Shown here: in pieces, positions 24,227 through 33,258 of the stretch
Position numbering within the stretch: position 1 is the first letter of the stretch
Layout of the letters: each line of letters begins with the position of its first letter
Assembly: GCA_964630265.1 (NCBI GenBank)
Contig: CAZVRW010000010.1
Coordinates: 1 to 64,000 of the forward strand
Length of the DNA: 64,000 nucleotides
Direction: 5' to 3'
Source: CAZBWP01 sp964630265
GTDB taxonomy: Bacteria > Pseudomonadota > Alphaproteobacteria > Rhodospirillales > Defluviicoccaceae
Notes under the pieces: model-generated
Told to the model about the DNA's origin: nothing
Seen by the model: only the letters and a program-made list of their open reading frames with translations
The model's database searches: none
Program-made: the position numbers and the translations under genes

Positions 24227-26494
24227 ATGACCGAAGCGATCCGAGCAGTGGGACATGGCCCGGAGCGGTTGGCGCCGGGCGAGGGGCGCGCCGACAGCGC
24301 GTTGCACCGCTTCGTCGTCGACGACCAGCCGGTGCTGGTGTTGAAGCAGCGCGGCCGCCTCGCCGACATGGCCTATGACCACGGCCGCCTGCTCGCACCC
24401 GAGATCGACAGGGGCACCTTTCCCGAGATCCTGAGCACCATCCTGCGCGGCATCGATCGCGACCGGGCGGTGTTCGAGCGTCTCGCCGCGATGCTCTACC
24501 AAAGCTTCTCCAGCCGTATTTTCAGCAACGCCAGTCCCGAGTTTCGGCGCGCCGTCGATGCGCTGGCGGAGGGCTACCTCGCCGGCAGCCGGGCCCCTGT
24601 CGTGACCCGCGCGGACGTGCGCGACGCCGTTGTCGCCATCGAGGTGGGCAATCTCATCGACGGCCTGTCGCGGCGCCTCGACATTCGCTTCTTTCGCGTG
24701 GCGGCGATTATCGGCGCCGTGGCACAGAGCCTCCCCTACGCCTTCAACCGCGAGGTGCGCGACCGGCTGCGGCGGTTGAAGGCAGAGGGAGCGGCGCCGG
24801 CGCCGAGCCTGCTCGACGCAGCGCTGCACAGCGCCCGGAATCCCGCAGCGTCGCTGACCCACCTCACCCACGCCCTCGCCAGTCCTCGCAACCGGGCCGC
24901 GTCGGGCTGCACCGCGTTTTCCGCCGGCAGCGCCTTCACCCGCGACGGCCGCCACATCCACGGGCGCAATTTCGACGCGGATCTCTATCGCTGGAACGCC
25001 GCGCCGCTGCTCTGCCTGATGGACGAGACGCCGGCCAAGCCGCATTGGCACAAGTATGTCGCCTTCGGGACGGCGGGACTGATCTATCCCGGCGGCATCA
25101 GCGGTCTCAACGACGCCGGCTTGGCGGTGTCCCTGCACCAGCTCTCGACGACGCGCTATCGAAGCGGCTTTCCGTTGGCCAGCGGCGACATCGCCCCGTT
25201 CTTCCAACAGCGCCTGCTGCGCGAAGCGTCGACGCTGGACGAGGCCGCCGACCTCGCCCGCAACACCGCGCACTTCGCCGCCTGGACCATCTTCTGTTCG
25301 GACGCCAAGACCGGCGAAGGCATGCGCATCGAGGTCAACGGCGACCGGGTGCGCATCACCCGCAGCGCCGAGCCGATGCCGCAGGCCAACCACTTCCTGC
25401 ATCGCGACATGGTCGAGCGGGCGTTCGACCAGACCGACGGGCATTTCACGCCAACCTTCGCCAAATGGCTGGAAACCCACGCTCGCCTGGCCCTCGTCGA
25501 GGAGGCGCTGGCGGTGACCGCGCCCCTGGGCGAGATCGACGTCGACTGGGCGATCGACCTGTTGGCCTCGGGCACCGATTGGTATCTGAAAACGCTGGCG
25601 GCACAGGTCGGCTATCTGGGGGGCGGCGCCTTCTTGCGCGCCTTCGGGCGGGTACCGCGCAAGGCTTACGGCCAGCTCACCAGCATCGTCGCCGCGGATC
25701 CCGAACGGCGGGACGGCAGAGACGAGGTGTGGCTGACGGCCGGAGACCGGCGCCCCGCCTGTCAGGGCAGCCTCGTCGGCTGGCGGGTCCTGTGGGATGC
25801 CTTCGAGGTGACGCCCGTGGACGATCGTCCCGTCCGCCGCAGCGCCGCACCGACGCGCGCCGGTCGGCCGAACTGGGAAGCGTCCTTGCAGATCTACGTC
25901 GAGGCCTGCCTGGCGGTGACGCGGCCGTACGGCGACGACGGCCGGCTGCTGATGCGCAACCTGCGGCCCGCGGAACACGCGGCGGCGCTGGCGGAGGCCG
26001 ACGTTCGGCTCGGCCGGGCCATCGATCTTGCCGGCGCGGACGGCGTCATCGAAATTCCCTATCACTACATGCGCGCCCGTATCCGCCATCAGCGCGGCGA
26101 CCTTGTCGGTGCCCGGGCGGACTGGACGCTGCTGTTGGCGCTATGGGCGAAACAGACCGACCGGCCGAGCGTGGTGCCAGCCGTGGCGCCGGACGTGGCT
26201 GCCATCCCCACGCCGGCCACACCGCCGCTTCTGCATACGTTAGAAGCGGCACTGGCGATGACGCTGTCGACCGTCACCGAGGACCTCGTGCATGGCGGTA
26301 TCGACTGGCCCGGCCGGAGCGAGCGTCTCGACGAGGCACGGGAGGTGCTTGCCCGGATCCGCCACGAGGCGTTCGGACGCCGCCGGCCGGGGCATTTCAA
26401 CATCGATCAGTGGCGGGCGTTGATTGACCGGATCGAAACGGAGGGTGGCGCCGAAGTGGACCTGCCCGAGGAGAACTTCATCACCGTCGAGTAG
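24227..26494 (+). CDS. C45-family Ntn-hydrolase/acyltransferase-like protein with long extensions
   Basis: 755 residues. The central part resembles autoproteolytic C45 proteins (acyl-CoA:6-aminopenicillanate acyltransferase type): a YDHGRLLAPEI block near residue 50, a second helix pair with EGYLAGS (about 115), then SGCTAFSAGSAFTRDGRHIHGRNFDAD, in which Cys228 after Gly227 is the expected self-processing nucleophile, and GGISGLNDAGLAVSLHQL. The C-terminal 250 residues (after about 500) form a helical region unlike the known enzyme and are unassigned. No signal peptide is seen. ATG at 24227 has GGGAG 10-14 bases upstream. It is about twice the usual length; substrate unknown, with an acylated amide or peptide a reasonable guess. 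Confidence 0.7.
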   Translation: MTEAIRAVGHGPERLAPGEGRADSALHRFVVDDQPVLVLKQRGRLADMAYDHGRLLAPEIDRGTFPEILSTILRGIDRDRAVFERLAAMLYQSFSSRIFSNASPEFRRAVDALAEGYLAGSRAPVVTRADVRDAVVAIEVGNLIDGLSRRLDIRFFRVAAIIGAVAQSLPYAFNREVRDRLRRLKAEGAAPAPSLLDAALHSARNPAASLTHLTHALASPRNRAASGCTAFSAGSAFTRDGRHIHGRNFDADLYRWNAAPLLCLMDETPAKPHWHKYVAFGTAGLIYPGGISGLNDAGLAVSLHQLSTTRYRSGFPLASGDIAPFFQQRLLREASTLDEAADLARNTAHFAAWTIFCSDAKTGEGMRIEVNGDRVRITRSAEPMPQANHFLHRDMVERAFDQTDGHFTPTFAKWLETHARLALVEEALAVTAPLGEIDVDWAIDLLASGTDWYLKTLAAQVGYLGGGAFLRAFGRVPRKAYGQLTSIVAADPERRDGRDEVWLTAGDRRPACQGSLVGWRVLWDAFEVTPVDDRPVRRSAAPTRAGRPNWEASLQIYVEACLAVTRPYGDDGRLLMRNLRPAEHAAALAEADVRLGRAIDLAGADGVIEIPYHYMRARIRHQRGDLVGARADWTLLLALWAKQTDRPSVVPAVAPDVAAIPTPATPPLLHTLEAALAMTLSTVTEDLVHGGIDWPGRSERLDEAREVLARIRHEAFGRRRPGHFNIDQWRALIDRIETEGGAEVDLPEENFITVE

Positions 26495-26642
26495 CGCGGC
26501 GGCGGGCGGTCCGGAACGCGGCGCCCGATGTCCCGGCAAGTGGGAACGTGGAGACCACGCAGACACGTTCGACCAGGTTCCGGCGGGGCCGCTTCGGACG
26601 GTCCGTCGCGATTGTCGGTCTCGGCATCGCAGCCGGTCCGCG

Positions 26643-27443
26643 TTATGGCCGGCGTATCAGCCGGTCGGGAAAATCCGAGAACACGGCCTCCACCCCCATG
26701 GCGAACAGCCGCTCGGCGGTCGGCGCGTCGTTCACCGTATAGCAGCGCACCGGGATGCCCGCGGCACGGGCCTCGGCGAGCGTCGCCGGTCGGACGGACG
26801 CCGCGGCGCAGTGCAGATCGCGACAGCCAAGGGCTGCGAGCCGGTCGCGCCAGCCACGCGGCACGGCGTGGACGAGCAGGGCGCGGCGCAGTTCCGGGGC
26901 GGTCGCGCGCACCGCCTGCAACACCGTCTCGCTGAAGCTGGAAACGAGCGGCGGGAGCAACGTCGCCGGCCAGGCCGTCGCCAGCAGCGCGGCGACGGCT
27001 TGGCCGGTCGCGGCCTCGCAACCGGCGTCCGCCTTGATTTCCACATTGGCGCCGAGGCGGAGGGCGGCGAGCGCGACGAGCGCCTGTGCCAAGCGCGGAA
27101 TCGGCTCGCCGGCGAAGGCCGGGGCAAACCAGGCGCCGGCATCGAGCCGAGCCAGCGCCGCGGCGTCGCGGTCGGCAACGCGACCGACCCCGTTGCTGGT
27201 GCGCTCCAGCCGATCGTCGTGGAACAGCACGGGACAGCCGTCGCGGCTGAGGCGCACGTCGAACTCCACCCAGCGCACCCCGAGAACGGCCGCCGCGCGC
27301 AGCGACGCCAGGGTGTTTTCCGGCGCGTGGCCGGCGGCCCCCCGATGCCCGATGATCGGGCCGATGGCCGGGCCGATGATCGAGCCGCGGCTGTGGCCGC
27401 TGCTGGGGCCGACGCCACCGCCATCCCGCGCCGCACCGCTCAT
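26643..27443 (-). CDS. ugpQ: Glycerophosphodiester phosphodiesterase (GDPD)
   Basis: A 266-residue TIM-barrel enzyme that hydrolyses glycerophosphodiesters to glycerol-3-phosphate and an alcohol. Signature residues are in place: IIGHRGAAGHAPENTL (about 30-45), EFDVRLSRDG (the ExD metal pair, about 60-69), FHDDRLERTS (about 74-83) and VEIKAD (about 134). The C-terminal VRCYTVND and GVEAVFSDFPD complete the barrel. No signal peptide (the N-terminus is Gly/Ser-rich), so it is likely cytoplasmic, as for UgpQ. It is divergent from the usp gene. Confidence 0.92.
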   Translation of the reverse strand: MSGAARDGGGVGPSSGHSRGSIIGPAIGPIIGHRGAAGHAPENTLASLRAAAVLGVRWVEFDVRLSRDGCPVLFHDDRLERTSNGVGRVADRDAAALARLDAGAWFAPAFAGEPIPRLAQALVALAALRLGANVEIKADAGCEAATGQAVAALLATAWPATLLPPLVSSFSETVLQAVRATAPELRRALLVHAVPRGWRDRLAALGCRDLHCAAASVRPATLAEARAAGIPVRCYTVNDAPTAERLFAMGVEAVFSDFPDRLIRRP

Positions 27444-29530
27444 TCTCCGGTTCCCGGACGGCCGATACGGGTCCGTGGTCGCGGTCTAGCGTTTAACGAC
27501 GCCGCCGGACCGGGTATACAGATTGCCATAACCGAACGCGGCCCGAGCCGGGACCGACGTGGTGATCGCAAGGAGGAAACGGTCGCATGGCACTCAAAGA
27601 TCTCATCGTCCACGTCGATGCCAACCCAGCGTCGGAGAGCCGCGTCGATGCCGCCATCGCCCTGGCGGCGGCGCACGAGGCCCATCTCGTCGGCCTTTAC
27701 GTCATCACCGCCCCCTACATGCAAGGCTTCGTCCGCCACCAGCTCGGCGAGGACCTGCTGCGTCGCCAGGTGGAGTTTTTGATCGAGGCATCCCGGAAAG
27801 CCGAGGACGACTTCAACCAGCGGGCGGTCCGCGCCGGCATCAGCGCCGAATGGCGCCGTGTCGAAGGCGATGTGGAGCCGACGCTGGCGCTGCATGGCCG
27901 CTACGCCGATGTCATCGTCGTCGGGCAGCGCGATCCGGAGGCCGAAGTCATCGGTGTCGAGCGGGACATGCCGGACCGGCTGATCCTGTCGGTGGGACGG
28001 CCGGTCCTGGTGATCCCCAACGTCGGCAGGTATCCGAAGATCGGCGAGCGGGTACTGATCGCGTGGGACGCCAGCCGGCTCGCCAGCCGCGCCGTGCACG
28101 ACGCCATGCCGCTGCTCGAAGCCGCCAAGCACGTCACCGTCATCGCCGTCAACCCGAAGGGTGGCGCCGAGGGGCACGGCGACATTCCCAGCGCCGACAT
28201 CTGCCTGCACCTGGCGCGGCACGGCATCGACTGCGAGGCGCAACACGTGTTCGCCGACGACATCGACGTGGGCGACATGCTGCTGTCGCGCGCCGCCGAC
28301 CAAGCGATCGACCTGTTCGTCATGGGCGCTTATGGCCACGCCCGCTGGCGGGAGCTGGTGCTGGGCGGGGTCACCCGGCACATGCTCAAGCACATGACCA
28401 TGCCGGTGCTGATGAGCCACTGAGGCGTCCCCGCTTCGGTGCCGGATCACGGTCGCGGCGAGGCGATCGACCATTGCCTTGACCGCGCGGATCTGCCGGC
28501 CGCTTTGCAGATGGAAATCTGCACCGGTGTAGCCCCACCAGTCCCAGCAGCCCATCGGGTTGACCGAGAGATTGAAGCGTTCCAGCAGCGGGTCCTCATC
28601 GGCCGCCGTCTGCGGGTACAGGACGACGATGTGGTTGGCTTCCGCCCAGCCGTTGTAGCCGGCATGGGCAACGAAGGCGTCGCCGATCGTCGCGGCGTTC
28701 TGCAGGCAGCCGTGGAAGGCGACATGCAGGCCGCAGCGCGCGCCGGCGCGGCAGCCCTCCGGGACATAGACGTAGCCGACCGGTGCCAGGCTGGCTGCCG
28801 CCGGATCATCGCTGAAGGCCGACTGATCGAAGGCGGTGACCGGCCCCGCCTGGACGGGTGGCCGCAGCGGGCCGTGCAGGTGGCCGAGCAGTTCGCCGGC
28901 CAAGTCGTAGTCGCAATCCACGAGGAACGGCGTTTCGCTGACATGGCAGGCCGCGCCGAAGTCGGCGGTGACCATCGCGTGCGCCGCCGGCACGTCATCG
29001 ACCAGGCGGATCCGCGCGCCGTCGAGGAAGCGGGCATAGTAGTTCCGCACCGATGTCCGAATCGCCGTCGGCACCAGATCATCACCGGTGCCGGAAAACA
29101 GGAAGACGCGGTCCTCGCGCAGGCCGGCGGGGTCGTCGATGGCGCCTGCCGCCGCCTGCGCCTGCGTCTCCCCAACCAAACGGTCCACATTGGGCGGGCC
29201 GAGGAACGGCGTCCAGCGGCCCAGGTCCATGCAGACGGCGAGCGCGCGCGGCAGGTTGGCGGGGTAGCCGCCGCCGGCGCAGTGGTACGGCCCACCGGCG
29301 ATGACAGCGGCGCCGGCGATCGTCGACGCGTGAGCGACGTGCAACTGGTGCGCCATGAACCCGCCCGACGAGATGCCGGACACGGTCATCGCGCCGGTGT
29401 CGATGGCCAGCGCCGGGAGCGGTTCGACGGCGGCCCCTGGCGCCGGCAGCGGTTCAACAGCGGCCCCCGGCGCCGCGGTGATGGCCAGCGGCAGTGCGAT
29501 TAGAATGGCCAGAGAGGTTCTTGCCGTCAC
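27440..29530 (-). CDS. PHA-depolymerase-like (type 2 catalytic domain) hydrolase with stop-less C-terminal read-through
   Basis: The conserved enzyme occupies about 28447-29530: a signal peptide, the lipase-like box GISSGGFMA (Ser near residue 53), CYS-rich loops and HGCLQNAATIGD (about 270-280), as in type 2 short-chain polyhydroxyalkanoate depolymerases (compare the periplasmic PhaZ1 of Rhodospirillum). The expected end is near AVKAMVDRL, but no in-frame stop follows: the frame continues for about 330 codons antisense through the whole usp gene to a stop at 27440. The tail is low-complexity His/Gln/Val-rich text typical of an antisense shadow. A one-base change would place a stop at 28447. 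GTG 29530 with GAGG upstream is preferred over TTG 29551. An in-frame 30-bp duplication (PGAAVEPLPA twice) follows the signal peptide. Confidence 0.75.
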   Translation of the reverse strand: MTARTSLAILIALPLAITAAPGAAVEPLPAPGAAVEPLPALAIDTGAMTVSGISSGGFMAHQLHVAHASTIAGAAVIAGGPYHCAGGGYPANLPRALAVCMDLGRWTPFLGPPNVDRLVGETQAQAAAGAIDDPAGLREDRVFLFSGTGDDLVPTAIRTSVRNYYARFLDGARIRLVDDVPAAHAMVTADFGAACHVSETPFLVDCDYDLAGELLGHLHGPLRPPVQAGPVTAFDQSAFSDDPAAASLAPVGYVYVPEGCRAGARCGLHVAFHGCLQNAATIGDAFVAHAGYNGWAEANHIVVLYPQTAADEDPLLERFNLSVNPMGCWDWWGYTGADFHLQSGRQIRAVKAMVDRLAATVIRHRSGDASVAHQHRHGHVLEHVPGDPAQHQLPPAGVAISAHDEQVDRLVGGARQQHVAHVDVVGEHVLRLAVDAVPRQVQADVGAGNVAVPLGATLRVDGDDGDVLGGFEQRHGVVHGAAGEPAGVPRDQYPLADLRIPADVGDHQDRPSHRQDQPVRHVPLDTDDFGLRIALPDDDDIGVAAMQRQRRLHIAFDTAPFGADAGADRPLVEVVLGFPGCLDQKLHLATQQVLAELVADEALHVGGGDDVKADEMGLVRRRQGDGGIDAALRRWVGIDVDDEIFECHATVSSLRSPRRSRLGPRSVMAICIPGPAASLNARPRPRTRIGRPGTGE
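27587..28423 (+). CDS. Universal stress protein, tandem-domain
   Basis: 278 residues with two consecutive UspA folds (about 1-145 and 150-278). The second ends in the nucleotide-binding type loop GAYGHARWRELVLGGVTRHML, and the first carries a diverged version near VVGQRDPEAEV. Starts with MALKDLIVHVDANPASESRVD after AAGGAGG, a strong ribosome site. Tandem Usp proteins respond to stress or stationary phase. Its 3' part overlaps, on the opposite strand, the open frame that extends from the PHA-depolymerase-like gene, an unusual arrangement. Confidence 0.93.
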   Translation: MALKDLIVHVDANPASESRVDAAIALAAAHEAHLVGLYVITAPYMQGFVRHQLGEDLLRRQVEFLIEASRKAEDDFNQRAVRAGISAEWRRVEGDVEPTLALHGRYADVIVVGQRDPEAEVIGVERDMPDRLILSVGRPVLVIPNVGRYPKIGERVLIAWDASRLASRAVHDAMPLLEAAKHVTVIAVNPKGGAEGHGDIPSADICLHLARHGIDCEAQHVFADDIDVGDMLLSRAADQAIDLFVMGAYGHARWRELVLGGVTRHMLKHMTMPVLMSH

Positions 29531-29577
29531 TATCGCCTCGGTTTCCCCCAAGCGGCTTCCGGGATCGTCTGCCTGGA

Positions 29578-30480
29578 TTACCGTCTGACCGCGCGGGGGT
29601 CGAGGGCATCGCGCAGGCCGTCACCGAGAAAGTTGAAGGCGATGACCGTGGCGAAGATCAGCAACCCCGGATAGATGGCCAGCGCCGGGCGCGACCAGAT
29701 CAGTTCCTGCGCGTTGGTCAACAGGTTGCCCCAACTCGGCGTCGGCGGCTGGATGCCGAGACCGAGAAAACTCAACACGGATTCGAGCAGAATGACGTTG
29801 CCCGCCGCCAGCGTGGTCGCCACGATCACCGCCGACGCGACATTGGGCAGGATGTGCACCGCCATGATGCGCACGGCGCCCGCCCCCTGTGCCCGCGCCG
29901 CCAGGACGAAGAGCTGCTCGCGCACCGCCAACGTCGAGCCGCGGACGAGGCGCGCCACCGTGGTCCAGCCGACCAGGGTGACGATGGCGACGATGCGCCA
30001 GAGGCTGGCTTCCTCGGCAGCGAGCCAATCGGCGGGCAGTCCCAGCTTGCTGGGGTCGAGCGCCGCCAGCACGATCAACAGCGGCAACAGTGGCAAGCTG
30101 ATGACGCCGTCGGTGAGGCGCATCAGCACCGCGTCCAGGCGGCCGCCATAGAAGCCGGCGAGCAGACCGAGCAGCGTGCCGACCACCGCCGAGGAGATCG
30201 CCGCGCTGAGCCCGACCAAGAGCGAGACCCGGCCGCCATAGAGCAGGCGGACGAGAACGTCGCGCCCCAGTTCGTCGGTGCCGAGCGGGTGGGCCGCCGT
30301 CGCCGGCTGGAAACGGTTGAACAGATCGACGGTCCGCCCGTCTGTGTCGAGGCCGGCGGCGACCAGCGGCGCGGCGGCCGCGGCGAGGGCCAGCACGGCG
30401 AGCACCAGGGCACCGCCGACGGCCAGCCGATGGCGGAGAAAGCGCCGGGCGACCAGCGCCGTCGGGCTGGTGCCGCTCAC
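29578..30480 (-). CDS. Peptide/nickel-type ABC transporter permease (DppC-like)
   Basis: 300-residue membrane protein with six helices and the OppB/C domain signature. Features: DELGRDVLVRLLYGGRVSLLVG near residue 65-85, the EAA loop GSTLAVREQLFVLAARAQGAGAVRIMAVHILPNV (about 185-215), and a C-terminal LGDGLRDALDPR typical of DppC. It pairs with the DppB-like permease encoded just upstream (4-bp overlap). No ATPase genes are next to it, so ATP-binding subunits must be encoded elsewhere. Confidence 0.92.
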   Translation of the reverse strand: MSGTSPTALVARRFLRHRLAVGGALVLAVLALAAAAAPLVAAGLDTDGRTVDLFNRFQPATAAHPLGTDELGRDVLVRLLYGGRVSLLVGLSAAISSAVVGTLLGLLAGFYGGRLDAVLMRLTDGVISLPLLPLLIVLAALDPSKLGLPADWLAAEEASLWRIVAIVTLVGWTTVARLVRGSTLAVREQLFVLAARAQGAGAVRIMAVHILPNVASAVIVATTLAAGNVILLESVLSFLGLGIQPPTPSWGNLLTNAQELIWSRPALAIYPGLLIFATVIAFNFLGDGLRDALDPRAVRR

Positions 30481-31439
30481 CGGTCGATGCCGCCGAAGGA
30501 GACGCGCGGATCGAGAACGACATAGGCCACGTCCGCCAGGAAGTTGGCGGCAAGCGTCACCAGGGTGGCGAACAGCAGCGCCACCAGCGCCAGGTTGAAA
30601 TCGTTGCCGAGGATCGCGTCGTAGATCAGCCGCCCCATCCCCGGCCAGGCGAAGATCGTCTCGGTAATGAGCGCGCCGGCGAACAGCGTGCCGAAGTCGA
30701 GGGCGATGATCGTCACCACCGGGATCAGCGCGCTGCGCAGCGCGTGGCCGACGACGACGCGGCGGGTGGTCAGGCCCTTGGCCCGGGCGGTGCGCACCCA
30801 GTCCTGGCGCAGCGTCTCGATCATCGCCGCGCGCATGTAACGGATGTGCCCGCCGACGCTGGCGAGCGTCAGGCTCAGCACCGGCAGCGCCGCGTAGCGG
30901 AGCGTCTCAGCCAGGCCGCCCGCGGCGGTGCCAATGCCGCCCGCCGGCAGCACGCCGAGGGTGACCGCGAACAGCATGATCAGCAGCAGGGCCAGCCAGA
31001 ACGGCGGCACCGAGATGCCGGCGAAGGCGAACAGGTTGATGCCGTAATCGGCGGCGGAATAGGGGCGGACGGCGGCGACGATGCCTGCCGGCAACGCGAT
31101 CATGAGCGATAGCACGAAGGCCGACGCCATCAGGATCAGCGTGTAGCCCAGCGCCGGTGCGAGCACGGCAAGCACCGGCGCACCGTGCAGCCGCGAGGCG
31201 CCGAAGTCGCCGGTGAGCGCCGCCGCAAGCCAGGCGCCGTAGCGCTCGACGAGCGGCCGGTCGAGGCCGTAGATGGCGCGCAACCGGGCGACATCCTCCG
31301 AGGTCACCGTCGGGTCGGCGCCGATCATCAGGTCGACGGGATCACCCGGCATCAGGCCGATCAGCGCGTAGACGACGAAGCTCATAACGGCGAGCACGAG
31401 CAGCGCCTGAGCAAGGCGTCCGGCGAGGAAGCGGATCAC
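30477..31439 (-). CDS. Peptide/nickel-type ABC transporter permease (DppB-like)
   Basis: 320 residues; starts FLAGRLAQALLVLAVMSFVVYALIGLMPGDPVD, the DppB hallmark, with a periplasmic loop and five further membrane helices. The EAA loop (DWVRTARAKGLTTRRVVVGHALRSALIPV, about 210-240) and GALITETIFAWPGMGRLIYDA are diagnostic. It forms a heterodimeric channel with the DppC-like protein. 19 bp separate it from the upstream solute-binding-protein gene. Confidence 0.93.
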   Translation of the reverse strand: MIRFLAGRLAQALLVLAVMSFVVYALIGLMPGDPVDLMIGADPTVTSEDVARLRAIYGLDRPLVERYGAWLAAALTGDFGASRLHGAPVLAVLAPALGYTLILMASAFVLSLMIALPAGIVAAVRPYSAADYGINLFAFAGISVPPFWLALLLIMLFAVTLGVLPAGGIGTAAGGLAETLRYAALPVLSLTLASVGGHIRYMRAAMIETLRQDWVRTARAKGLTTRRVVVGHALRSALIPVVTIIALDFGTLFAGALITETIFAWPGMGRLIYDAILGNDFNLALVALLFATLVTLAANFLADVAYVVLDPRVSFGGIDR

Positions 31440-31458
31440 CGGGGCGCAGCGGGCGCCG

Positions 31459-33258
31459 TCACTCGGCGTACCAGTGTTCGACCCAGAGGGTCGAGGGGTC
31501 CATGTGGCCGGTGGGCACCAAGCCCTTGAGCCAAGTCGGGTGGATGTGCGGGTTGGCGCGGAAATAAAGGGGCAGCACGGGCAGTTCCTCGGCGTAGATG
31601 TGCTGCAGCCGCCGCCACATCTCCCGCCGCTTGACCTCGTCCAGCTCCACCTCGATGGCGTCGATCAGCGCATCCACCTCGGCGTTCTGGAAGCCGGTGG
31701 TGTTCTGGCCCGACCAGTTGTTGTCGGCGGCGGGGATGCTCTCCGAGTGCAGCGTCGTCCGCGGCACCGACTCCGGCGCGCTGATCCAGGCATACATGGC
31801 CATCGCCGGAAACCGCCGCCGCGTCACCGTCTCGCCGAAGAAGACGCGGGCGGGCTGGTTGCGGATGCGCACGTCGATGCCCTGCGCCCGCCATTGGCTC
31901 TGCAACACCTGCTGCACCAGTTCGCGCGAGCGGTTGCCGGCGGTGGTCATGATCTCGAGTGCGAGCGGCTGGCCGGCGGCATCGACGCGGACGCCGCGCC
32001 GCAGCGTCCCCCAGCCGGCGTCGGCGAGCAGCGCGGCGGCGCGCTCCGGATCGTGGTCGTAGACCGCTACGTCGTCGGCGTGCATGCGGTCGAGCGGGTT
32101 GACGTTGCTGTGCGCCACCGGCTGGCGGCCGTCGAACAGCTGCCGGCTGATCGCCTCCCGGTCGATGGCATGGAGCAACGCCCGGCGCACCCGCCGGTCC
32201 GCTAGGATGGGATTGTCCAGGTTGAGGTCGACGTGCTCATACACCAGCCCGGGCTTGTACACGACGGTGAAGCGGTCGCCGTGCCGCTTCTCGAAGGCGA
32301 GCGCCTGGTCCAGCGTCACTCCCAGTTCGCCGGCGATCATGTCGACGGCGCCGGAGAGCAGGTTGGCTTCCAAGGCGGCGGTGTTCTCGATGACGCGGAC
32401 GACGATGCGCGCGAAGTGCGGCGCCTCGCCCCACCACTCGGGATTGCGCGCGAGGCCGATGTGCGAGCCGGCGACCACCTCGTCGATGACGTAGGGGCCC
32501 ATGTAGAGCCCCGGATTGGTAGGGTCGGTCTCGTAGAGGGTGCGGCTGCGGTAGGTCTCCGCCGGCTCGAACACCGGCGCCTCCAGGTGTGCTGGCAGCA
32601 ACTCGAAGCTGTTGACGGCGTTATAGTCGAAATGCAGTCGGTCGACATGCAGCGTGAAGGTGTGGTCGTCGACGACGGAAACGCGATAGACGCGGCGGTA
32701 GAATTCCTTCGGGATCACCGCGCTCATTGGGTGGCGGCCGACCTCCCAGGTGAACAGCACGTCGCGGGTGGTCACCGGCGTGCCGTCACCCCAGCGCGCC
32801 TCCGGCCGGAGCGAGAAGGTGACGGCCACGCCGGCTGCGCCGTCGGGCGTGGTCTCGCGCACCGCGCCGCCGTTCTCCAGCGTCGGCAATTGGCTGCACA
32901 GCATGCAGACCAGCCGCCAGTCAGCGTCGTAGGCGGTCAGCGGCCGCCGCGCCAAGCCGAGCACGTAGGTCTTGGCAAGCATGGACTCGATCGTCGGATG
33001 CAGGGAGAACGGAAACTGGGTGACGCCGATCACCAGGCGATCGCGGTCGGCCCGCGCCGCGGTGGGCACGGCCACAACCGAGACGACGAGGGCGGCCAGC
33101 AGCACCCCGGTGACCACGCGCCACGTGCGCGCGACCGCCGCCCGGCCTGCCCGACGGGCGCCCGGCCCCCGCGCGACCGGCCCCCGCGCGACCAGCCCCC
33201 GCGCGCCCGGCCCCCGCGCGCCCGGCACGACGCGGCGAAAGTCAGAAGGGTCTGTCAT
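31459..33258 (-). CDS. Extracellular solute-binding protein, family 5 (peptide/nickel)
   Basis: 599 residues from ATG 33258. An unusual N-terminus of about 45 residues contains four pentapeptide repeats of the type PGARG encoded by four 15-bp repeats, then a signal-like helix (VVTGVLLAALVVSVVAVPTAARA). The mature protein has the SBP_bac_5 fold: RDVLFTWEVG, ALLHAIDREAISRQLFDGRQPVAHSNVNP and a C-terminal lobe. It captures peptides or related solutes for the two permeases downstream. The start overlaps the EF-hand gene's stop by 17 bp, which argues for the upstream start or for a later in-frame GTG nearer the signal helix (RVVTG). Substrate is not predictable. Confidence 0.85.
   Translation of the reverse strand: MTDPSDFRRVVPGARGPGARGLVARGPVARGPGARRAGRAAVARTWRVVTGVLLAALVVSVVAVPTAARADRDRLVIGVTQFPFSLHPTIESMLAKTYVLGLARRPLTAYDADWRLVCMLCSQLPTLENGGAVRETTPDGAAGVAVTFSLRPEARWGDGTPVTTRDVLFTWEVGRHPMSAVIPKEFYRRVYRVSVVDDHTFTLHVDRLHFDYNAVNSFELLPAHLEAPVFEPAETYRSRTLYETDPTNPGLYMGPYVIDEVVAGSHIGLARNPEWWGEAPHFARIVVRVIENTAALEANLLSGAVDMIAGELGVTLDQALAFEKRHGDRFTVVYKPGLVYEHVDLNLDNPILADRRVRRALLHAIDREAISRQLFDGRQPVAHSNVNPLDRMHADDVAVYDHDPERAAALLADAGWGTLRRGVRVDAAGQPLALEIMTTAGNRSRELVQQVLQSQWRAQGIDVRIRNQPARVFFGETVTRRRFPAMAMYAWISAPESVPRTTLHSESIPAADNNWSGQNTTGFQNAEVDALIDAIEVELDEVKRREMWRRLQHIYAEELPVLPLYFRANPHIHPTWLKGLVPTGHMDPSTLWVEHWYAE
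33166..33225. repeat. Four tandem 15-bp repeats inside the solute-binding-protein N-terminus
   Basis: CCCCCGCGCGACCGG at 33166, 33181 (one change), 33196 and 33211 (C for A). Read on the minus strand they encode four ARG-containing pentapeptides ahead of the signal helix. Confidence 0.85.
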
